Source: Gemmatimonadota bacterium
GTDB lineage: Bacteria > Gemmatimonadota > Gemmatimonadetes > Gemmatimonadales > GWC2-71-9
Assembly (NCBI GenBank): GCA_029884275.1
Contig: JAOUIC010000170.1
Span: forward strand, 1 to 5,051
Direction of reading: 5' to 3'
DNA: 5,051 nt
Shown here: positions 1 through 4,229 of the stretch, in pieces
Position numbering within the stretch: the first letter of the stretch is position 1
Layout: each line of letters begins with the position of its first letter
The notes under the pieces: generated by a model
The model's input: only the letters and a program-made list of their open reading frames with translations
The model's database searches: none
Told to the model about the DNA's origin: nothing
Made by a program: the position numbers and the translations under genes

Positions 1-1
1 T

Positions 2-826
2 GGACGGATCGCGGTGTCCAGTTCCGTTCCGGTCGGGGCCGGCCTGTCCTCGTCGGCAGCGCTCACCGTGTCGTTGACCCGCGCCCTCCTCGCGCTCGCC
101 GGTCGCCGGGAGCCGCCGGAGCGGGTCATCGAGTACGCCTTCGCGGCGGAGCATGACGAGGTCGGTGTCACCTGCGGGCGGATGGACCAGACCATCGCCG
201 TCCTCGCCGAGCCCGGGAAGGCGCTCTTCTACGAGACTGGCAGCGGTACCGTCCGCCAGGTCCCGCTGGGCACGCGCGTCTGGGTCTTCGAGACCGGCGT
301 GTCCCACCAGCTGACAGGAGGGAAGCTGAATCACCGCCGCCGCGAATGCGAAACGGCCCTCAGCCTGCTGCGCGAAGCCGGCCGCTCAATCACGGATCTG
401 GCCGGTCTTCCCCTGGACGAGCTGCCCTGGGCGATGCGCGTCCTGCCCGCGCCATGGTCCCTGCGGGTCAGGCATGTGGTTCGCGAATGCGCCCGCACCC
501 GCGCGGCGGCCGAATGCCTGAGCGGCGGAGATCTGCCCGGCCTGGGCCGCCTGTTGACCGAGGCACAGTCCTCGCTCAGGGAGGATTACGACTCGAGTTG
601 CCCCGAAGCCGACCTGCTCGGCGAGTCCTGCACCCGTCACGGTGCCTGGGGGGCTCGCCTTACCGGCGCCGGGTGGGGTGGTGCGGTGATCGCGCTTGCC
701 CCGCCCGAGCGCGAGGCCCGCATGGTGGCCGAAGTTCAGGAGGAATTTCACTCCCGGTTTGGCCGCCCCCCTCTGGTCTGGGCGACTTCCGCCTCCGGGG
801 GAGCGCGGCTCGAGCGCCACACTTGA
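2..826 (+). CDS. Galactokinase-like GHMP sugar kinase, C-terminal part (5' end outside window)
   Basis: This probably phosphorylates a sugar at C-1 with ATP in the cytoplasm, with galactose the default substrate for the family. The frame is open from the first bases. The GTG at 14 lies inside the conserved ATP-binding motif region, so it is not a credible start. Counting that GTG as residue 1, the GHMP motif 2 PVGAGLSSSAA is at 6-16. GRMDQ at 55-59 corresponds to galactokinase GIMDQ and holds the family's catalytic Asp (D58). NHRRRECETA at 106-115 matches the galactokinase YNxRRxECExA segment, SSLREDYDSSCPEADLL at 186-202 matches its SL..dY.vScpElD block, and LTGAGWGGAVIAL at 216-228 is motif 3. 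The N-terminal galactokinase signature (GRxNLIGEHTDY) would lie upstream and cannot be seen. I to R in GRMDQ and F to W in GAGWGG are unusual, so another sugar is possible. No gal-pathway neighbour is visible. Family assignment is firm; substrate is not. Confidence 0.88.
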   Translation, partial: GRIAVSSSVPVGAGLSSSAALTVSLTRALLALAGRREPPERVIEYAFAAEHDEVGVTCGRMDQTIAVLAEPGKALFYETGSGTVRQVPLGTRVWVFETGVSHQLTGGKLNHRRRECETALSLLREAGRSITDLAGLPLDELPWAMRVLPAPWSLRVRHVVRECARTRAAAECLSGGDLPGLGRLLTEAQSSLREDYDSSCPEADLLGESCTRHGAWGARLTGAGWGGAVIALAPPEREARMVAEVQEEFHSRFGRPPLVWATSASGGARLERHT

Positions 827-845
827 GTGGCCCGAGCGCCACACT
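811..845. repeat. Short direct repeat, two 13-bp copies 22 bp apart
   Basis: The sequence CGAGCGCCACACT occurs at 811-823 and again, identically, at 833-845. The first copy encodes the last residues of the sugar kinase and the second lies just after its stop codon. Within the same stretch, GCCAC (816-820) can pair with GTGGC (827-831), placing the last sense codon and the stop codon in a 6-nt loop. There is no T-tract, so I do not call it a terminator. Confidence 0.6.
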
Positions 846-856
846 GCGTCCGATGG

Positions 857-885
857 TTGCCAACAGAGTGGTTGTGCGTCATGAT
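857..885 (+). promoter_or_regulatory. Candidate sigma70-type promoter for the protease gene
   Basis: TTGCCA at 857-862 (4 of 6 to TTGACA) is followed after 17 nt by CATGAT at 880-885 (4 of 6 to TATAAT). It lies in the 106-bp gap between the kinase stop and the protease start, giving a leader of roughly 40 nt. The match is moderate and the organism's promoter consensus is unknown, so this is a suggestion only. Confidence 0.25.
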
Positions 886-904
886 GGTGGAAGCAGACCT
901 GAAC

Positions 905-917
905 GCCTGTCACAGGC
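905..917. promoter_or_regulatory. 13-bp palindrome, possible operator ahead of the protease gene
   Basis: GCCTGT (905-910) and ACAGGC (912-917) are perfect inverted repeats around a single central C. The palindrome sits between the candidate -10 element and the ribosome binding site, so a bound regulator there could block transcription. A one-nucleotide loop makes an RNA hairpin of full length unlikely. No regulator family is recognised from the site. Confidence 0.3.
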
Positions 918-919
918 CC

Positions 920-925
920 GGGGGA
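920..925 (+). promoter_or_regulatory. Ribosome binding site of the protease gene
   Basis: GGGGGA at 920-925 lies 7 nt upstream of the ATG at 933. It supports that ATG as the start, and the signal peptide begins exactly there. Confidence 0.6.
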
Positions 926-932
926 CAACCTG

Positions 933-1763
933 ATGTCTGCACGAACGATCGCTTCCGTTGCCGCGCTCGCGGTGATCCTCACGACCGCCTGTAGCGAGGG
1001 CTCCGAGTCCACCGGGCTGCCGGGCGAGCCAGTATCCATTGTCAACGGTACACCGACCGGGGCTTCCTATGGCGCGGTCGGCGCGCTGCTGTACGACCTC
1101 AACGCCAATGGGACGGTGGATGCCCTTGATCAGCTCTGCTCCGGAACGCTGATCGCCCCGACGGTGTTTCAGACCGCCGCACACTGCCTGTCGTGGCTCC
1201 CGGCATCGGCCCAGTTGTACGTTTCCTTTTCTCCATCGCTGGCGCCAGTGCCCGCCACATTCATCAGCGCGACCGGCTTCGCGTACGACCCGCTCTATAA
1301 CGTCAGCAACGGCAATCCCCACGATCTTGCGGTGGTGTTCCTGCCGACGGGCTCGACGGCGGGCATCACGCCGCTCAACCTGCCTCCGGCCGGCTACCTC
1401 GACCAGCTGGCCGCTCAAGGAGTGTTGCAAAAGGCGGTCTTCGTCAATGTCGGATACGGCGACATGGCCAATCGCACCGGCCGGCCCACTCGCGGCTACG
1501 ACGGCCAGCGCCGGCAGTCCAGCTCGCTCTTCATGGCGCTGACCTCGACTTGGCTTGGACTCCGCATGAATGCTGCTGTCACGGGGAAGGGCGGGGACTG
1601 CTATGGCGATTCGGGGGGACCGAAGTTCCTGGAGGGGGACCCGACGACGATCCTCGCGCACGTCGTCACCGGCGATGCGATCTGCCGCGCCACCACGTGG
1701 GACTACCGACTCGACACCCAGGCGGCTCGGGACTTCCTGGGTCAGTTCGTCACGCTGCCCTGA
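933..1763 (+). CDS. Exported trypsin-fold (S1 family) serine protease, probable lipoprotein
   Basis: This 276-residue endopeptidase probably acts outside the cytoplasmic membrane. The N-terminus has a short basic end (R4), a hydrophobic stretch (about 6-16) and LTTAC with C20 as candidate lipidated Cys. Position -3 is Thr, so the lipobox is imperfect and soluble secretion remains possible. IVNG at 36-39 corresponds to the mature N-terminus of trypsin-like enzymes. The triad is H84 (TAAHC), D131 (HDLAVV) and S227 (GDSGGP). C69/C85 and C223/C251 match the conserved 42-58 and 191-220 disulfides of chymotrypsin numbering. The residue equivalent to specificity position 189 is G221, with D222 at 190, so classical Arg/Lys preference is uncertain. 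An acidic loop (D55, N57, N59, G60, D63, D66) resembling an EF-hand or dockerin loop is inserted before C69. The gene stands alone, 106 bp after the kinase and convergent with the sulfotransferase. Substrate unknown. Confidence 0.92.
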   Translation: MSARTIASVAALAVILTTACSEGSESTGLPGEPVSIVNGTPTGASYGAVGALLYDLNANGTVDALDQLCSGTLIAPTVFQTAAHCLSWLPASAQLYVSFSPSLAPVPATFISATGFAYDPLYNVSNGNPHDLAVVFLPTGSTAGITPLNLPPAGYLDQLAAQGVLQKAVFVNVGYGDMANRTGRPTRGYDGQRRQSSSLFMALTSTWLGLRMNAAVTGKGGDCYGDSGGPKFLEGDPTTILAHVVTGDAICRATTWDYRLDTQAARDFLGQFVTLP

Positions 1764-1766
1764 TCC

Positions 1767-1781
1767 CACCGGCCTTCGGTG
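1767..1781 (+). other. Small hairpin just after the protease stop codon
   Basis: CACCG (1767-1771) pairs with CGGTG (1777-1781) around a 5-nt loop, beginning 3 nt after the protease stop. It is short and has no following T-tract, so it is at best a weak or factor-assisted transcription end or an mRNA 3' stabiliser. Confidence 0.25.
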
Positions 1782-1872
1782 AGCCGCAAACGCCCCGCGC
1801 CGGGATCCCTCCGCGCGCTCGGCGTTCGCGGCGGCAGGGACGGCTGATGCGTAGCGAATGCACGCGCGCGTC

Positions 1873-1899
1873 GGGACCCCCGGCATCGGGGCGTGTCCC
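1873..1899. terminator. GC-rich hairpin between convergent genes, possible bidirectional terminator
   Basis: GGGAC (1873-1877) and CCCCG (1878-1882) pair with CGGGG (1887-1891) and GTCCC (1895-1899) around a GCAT loop, with a 3-nt bulge at 1892-1894. This gives about ten base pairs. On the minus strand the stem begins one base after the sulfotransferase stop, and on the plus strand it is about 110 bp after the protease stop. There is no T-tract on either side, so intrinsic termination in the E. coli sense is not shown. The rest of the 137-bp gap at 1764-1900 has no gene I can support. Confidence 0.35.
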
Positions 1900-1900
1900 C

Positions 1901-3052
1901 TCAACCAAGCCGACGCTCGTACCCCAGCGGCTCGAACGCGAATCCCCATGCCTGGTTCACGCGCTCGATCGTCTCCCGGCCGGGCGGGGGACGGTGTCCG
2001 GCGTGCCCTGCCAGTCGGTGAGCGGTCTCTCCGAACGCCGCTTCAGCCTCGCCGAATCCGTCCAGCGAGAGCTCCGAGTAGAGTCGCCGCATCGTCCCCA
2101 GCGGGTCCTTCGCGAACTCGGTCTGCCCCACCTCGGCGAGGTGCCCGGGGGGGATCAGCGACCGGTCAGTGAAGTACCGTTCCATCATCCGCTGATAGAA
2201 GTAGATGATGTTCTGTTCCATCTCCATCGGGTCGGGCCGCTGGATCGTGGTCACCGCGAGCACCCGTTCCCAGAGCTGACGGGTCGAGTCGTACACCGGG
2301 TACGGGTCGCGGTGGATGTGGATGAAACGGGCGTCGGGGAACACCGCCAGCAGGTCGGGGATGCGAGCGGTGTGGGTGGGACTCTTGAGCACCAGACGGC
2401 GTCCCCCGCTCAGTTCGGTCGCGACTCGAAGGAGCCTGAGGTAGACGGCGCGCCAGGCCTCGCGACTCGGCGCGTCAAGCCCTTCGTACATCACAGTGGC
2501 GTCGAACAGGCGGCGGGCCGCGCTGGGAAAGCCGAAGAACCGGTAGAGTGACCACTCGCAGAGGTTGGAGAGGGCCAGTTCGTCTTCCTGCGGCGTCGCG
2601 GCGGAGAGCGGCAGGTCGTCCATCGGCCGTGTCGGCGGCGAAAGCCCGCCGATCAGCGCCTGTAGGGCCCGCCCGCCGGTCAGGCTGAGGCCCGGGGCTG
2701 CCGCCAGGGCGGTGGAGACGACGCCGAATCGCGGATCCCGTGCGAAGAGGTAGTGCAGGGCGGTGGTGCCGCTCCGCCAGTGGCCGAGGATGAAGATGGG
2801 CGGATGAGGAATCGGGGCGTGATGGAGCAGGTCCCGGTACCGGAATTCCTCCCACAGCCGGAGTGGCGCGCTGAGGCCGCTCACCAGGGTCACGAACAGT
2901 GCCCGCGCCCAGTAGCCGGTGTCCACCTGACCCTCCCGGGCGAGGCTGCCCAGCCACGTTGTCAGGGGCCCGAAGGCGCTGGGCTGCCTGGCGATGGCTG
3001 CCCGCCATGGCGCCCAGGGCGGAGGCGGCGGTTCGAACTCGAGCGGTTGCAT
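1901..3052 (-). CDS. PAPS-dependent sulfotransferase family protein (Sulfotransfer_3 type)
   Basis: This 383-residue protein should transfer sulfate from 3'-phosphoadenylyl sulfate to a hydroxyl or amine acceptor. The 5'-phosphosulfate loop is ILGHWRSGTTALHYLF at 88-103 (R93, S94, G95, T96, T97). KSPTH at 223-227 follows the family pattern. The 3'-phosphate site is FIHIHRDPYPVYDS at 243-256 (R248, S256). LYSELSLDGF at 324-333 matches the typical C-terminal helix region. The N-terminus is proline rich (8-16), followed by an amphipathic or membrane-associating stretch around 49-64, but no signal peptide is evident. The ATG at 3052 has only a distant Shine-Dalgarno-like GGAG. GTG at 2924-2926 (residue 43) has a GGGAGGG just upstream and is an alternative start, although family members commonly extend about 70-80 residues before the P-loop, favouring ATG. 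It is convergent with the protease and divergent from PPK2. The acceptor cannot be read from the sequence; lipid, glycan or small metabolite are all possible. Confidence 0.9.
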   Translation of the reverse strand: MQPLEFEPPPPPWAPWRAAIARQPSAFGPLTTWLGSLAREGQVDTGYWARALFVTLVSGLSAPLRLWEEFRYRDLLHHAPIPHPPIFILGHWRSGTTALHYLFARDPRFGVVSTALAAAPGLSLTGGRALQALIGGLSPPTRPMDDLPLSAATPQEDELALSNLCEWSLYRFFGFPSAARRLFDATVMYEGLDAPSREAWRAVYLRLLRVATELSGGRRLVLKSPTHTARIPDLLAVFPDARFIHIHRDPYPVYDSTRQLWERVLAVTTIQRPDPMEMEQNIIYFYQRMMERYFTDRSLIPPGHLAEVGQTEFAKDPLGTMRRLYSELSLDGFGEAEAAFGETAHRLAGHAGHRPPPGRETIERVNQAWGFAFEPLGYERRLG

Positions 3053-3120
3053 GGAAGTCGGAGGAAACCTAACTCCGGCTCTGTCCTCGCGCCCACGGGT
3101 CAGGCGCGGCCGGGTGCCAT

Positions 3121-3146
3121 CATGAATCCCTCATTCCGGATTCATG
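3121..3146. promoter_or_regulatory. Perfect 9-8-9 inverted repeat in a divergent promoter region
   Basis: CATGAATCC (3121-3129) is perfectly inverted as GGATTCATG (3138-3146), separated by 8 nt. It lies in the gap between the divergent sulfotransferase and PPK2 genes, directly upstream of the candidate PPK2 -10 element, where it would cover the -35 region. Its size and position fit a dimeric regulator's operator. It is AT-richer than its surroundings and lacks a T-tract, which argues against a terminator. Confidence 0.45.
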
Positions 3147-3155
3147 CGCCCGGTC

Positions 3156-3161
3156 CATATT
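3156..3161 (+). promoter_or_regulatory. Candidate -10 element for the PPK2 gene
   Basis: CATATT at 3156-3161 matches TATAAT at 4 of 6 positions and is the AT-richest patch of the divergent gap. No good -35 hexamer sits 16-18 nt upstream, since that place is occupied by the inverted repeat. If real, the promoter may depend on an activator. Confidence 0.2.
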
Positions 3162-3180
3162 GACGCATCCGCCCCACGCC

Positions 3181-3184
3181 GAGG
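3181..3184 (+). promoter_or_regulatory. Ribosome binding site deciding the PPK2 start
   Basis: GAGG at 3181-3184 is 5 nt upstream of the ATG at 3190. The longer in-frame reading from TTG at 3160 has no comparable site and would add ten residues without family similarity. The ATG is therefore preferred. Confidence 0.5.
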
Positions 3185-3189
3185 CCATC

Positions 3190-4026
3190 ATGCCGCTCAA
3201 GCCCATCAAACCCGGATCCAAGGTCAAGCTCACCGACGACGGTGCCGTGGACGACCGTGCGCCGCGCGGAGAAGAGGCTGAGCAGCTGGTGGAGCCGATC
3301 CTCACCCGGCTCACCGAACTCCAGGTCGCACTGTACGCCGAGTCGAAGCAATCGCTCCTGGTCATCCTGCAGGGGCGTGATGCCTCGGGGAAGGACGGCC
3401 TCACGCGGAAGGTCTTCGGCCCGCTGAACTCGCAGGGCTGCGTGGTGAGCAACTTCAAGAAGCCCACCCAGTACGAGCTGGCGCGCGACTACCTGTGGCG
3501 GGTTCACCAGGCGGTGCCACCTCACGGGACCATCGGGATCTTCAATCGCTCGCACTACGAGGACGTGCTGGTGGTCCGGGTCCACGAACTCGTGCCCAAG
3601 GCGGTCTGGTCGAAGCGCTATGCCCAGATCAACGACTTCGAGCGGATGCTGAGCGAGAACGGCGTCACCATCCTCAAGTTTTTCCTGCACATCTCGCGCG
3701 AGGAGCAGAAGGAGCGGCTGCTCGAGCGGCTGCACGATCCGCTCAAGAACTGGAAGTTCGAGGTGGGTGACCTGGACGAGCGGAAGCGGTGGGACGACTA
3801 CACCGAGCCATACGAGGACGCGCTGGAGAAGTGCAGCACCGAGTGGGCACCGTGGTATGTCGTGCCGAGCGACCGGAAGAGCACCCGCAACCTGCTGGTG
3901 GCCCAGACGGTGGCCGACGCGCTCGAGCGGATGAACCCGGCCTTCCCCAAGGTGAATCCGGAGGTCATGCGGATCGCCCGGAAGTGGGAGCGGGAGACCA
4001 CCGCACGGCACGCGATCCAGGAGTGA
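3190..4026 (+). CDS. ppk2: Polyphosphate kinase 2 family (PPK2), class III-like nucleotide phosphotransferase
   Basis: This cytoplasmic 278-residue enzyme should move phosphate between inorganic polyphosphate and nucleotides, most likely making ADP/ATP from AMP/ADP plus polyphosphate. From the ATG at 3190, Walker A is GRDASGKDG at 62-70 (D64, K68, D69). The Walker B-like motif is FNRSHYEDV at 118-126, followed by LVVRVHELVP, typical of one-domain class III enzymes such as the Meiothermus one known to me. ILKFFLHIS at 161-169 is a core strand. The lid region runs about 178-204 (ERLHDPLKNWKF then GDLDERKRWDDY). EYAPWYVIP of relatives appears as EWAPWYVVPSD. Length fits a complete single-domain PPK2. 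Walker A begins GRDA, as in class I, rather than the AMDA usual in class III, so nucleotide preference deserves caution. It is a monocistronic-looking gene 137 bp from the divergent sulfotransferase, with tRNA-Leu 70 bp downstream. An alternative TTG start lies at 3160. Confidence 0.93.
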   Translation: MPLKPIKPGSKVKLTDDGAVDDRAPRGEEAEQLVEPILTRLTELQVALYAESKQSLLVILQGRDASGKDGLTRKVFGPLNSQGCVVSNFKKPTQYELARDYLWRVHQAVPPHGTIGIFNRSHYEDVLVVRVHELVPKAVWSKRYAQINDFERMLSENGVTILKFFLHISREEQKERLLERLHDPLKNWKFEVGDLDERKRWDDYTEPYEDALEKCSTEWAPWYVVPSDRKSTRNLLVAQTVADALERMNPAFPKVNPEVMRIARKWERETTARHAIQE

Positions 4027-4081
4027 GGCAGTCCTGGCTCAGCCGGGGCGCGTATCGAGCGCTCGCCGGATGTAGTAGCTT

Positions 4082-4094
4082 GTTGGGGCCCAAC
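4082..4094. repeat. 13-bp palindrome immediately before the tRNA
   Basis: GTTGGG (4082-4087) and CCCAAC (4089-4094) are perfect inverted repeats around a central G, ending 2 nt before the first base of the tRNA. It would fall in the tRNA 5' leader or at the transcription start region. A second 10-bp palindrome, CGAGCGCTCG, lies at 4056-4065 in the same gap. No clear -35/-10 pair for the tRNA is visible at 4027-4096. Confidence 0.35.
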
Positions 4095-4096
4095 CC

Positions 4097-4182
4097 GCTC
4101 GGGTGGCGAAACTGGTAGACGCAAGGGACTTAAAATCCCTTGGGGGGAAACCCCTGTGAGAGTTCGAGCCTCTCCCCGAGCA
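4097..4182 (+). tRNA. tRNA-Leu, anticodon UAA
   Basis: The 86-nt sequence folds as a class II tRNA reading UUA (and by wobble UUG) leucine codons. The acceptor stem GCTCGGG (4097-4103) pairs with CCCGAGC (4175-4181), and A4182 is the discriminator expected for leucine. The D stem is 4106-4108 with 4120-4122, with GG in the loop at 4114-4115. The anticodon stem AGGGA/TCCCT (4124-4128 with 4136-4140) encloses the anticodon TAA at 4131-4133. A long variable arm occupies 4141-4157. The T arm is GAGAG/CTCTC with loop TTCGAGC (4163-4169). The 3' CCA is not encoded, because TTA follows, so it must be added by CCA-transferase. It appears to be a stand-alone gene. UUA is a rare codon in DNA this GC-rich. 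Confidence 0.97.
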
Positions 4183-4186
4183 TTAG

Positions 4187-4229
4187 TCCCCGGCCACCTC
4201 CTGGCTGTCAGGGGATCTCTCACCCTGAC
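4187..4229. terminator. Overlapping hairpins between tRNA-Leu and the convergent flavoprotein gene
   Basis: TCCCC (4187-4191) pairs with GGGGA (4211-4215), enclosing GGCCA/TGGCT (4192-4196 with 4202-4206, one G-U pair) and a 4-nt bulge. It is followed by TCTCT. Alternatively GTCAGGG (4207-4213) pairs perfectly with CCCTGAC (4223-4229), a stem that spans the stop codon of the minus-strand gene at 4220-4222. Either could end transcription of one or both convergent units, but the T-tract is weak. Confidence 0.3.

Noticed and set aside
386..1045. Minus-strand open frame of 219 codons over the kinase end and protease start
   Set aside because: Overlaps two real genes and the translation is compositionally typical of an antisense shadow.
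879..1949. Long open frame (356 codons) on the minus strand opposite the protease
   Set aside because: It is antisense to a gene with an intact triad and signal peptide, has an Arg-rich low-information translation with no family motif, and reflects high-GC codon bias.
1550..2551. Plus-strand open frame of 333 codons spanning the protease end and the sulfotransferase
   Set aside because: It crosses two well-supported genes in other frames and its translation shows no recognisable domain.
3160..3165. TTGACG as a -35 hexamer
   Set aside because: The matching -10 position would fall at 3183-3188, on top of the PPK2 ribosome binding site, leaving no leader.
3142..4011. Minus-strand open frame of 289 codons almost exactly covering the PPK2 gene
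   Set aside because: The PPK2 frame carries all family motifs. The antisense product is a Leu/Val-rich mirror of those codons with no motif of its own.
4097..4182. tRNA-Leu as an attachment site of an integrated element
   Set aside because: No integrase, no duplicated tRNA 3' end and no change in base composition are seen in the following 870 bases.
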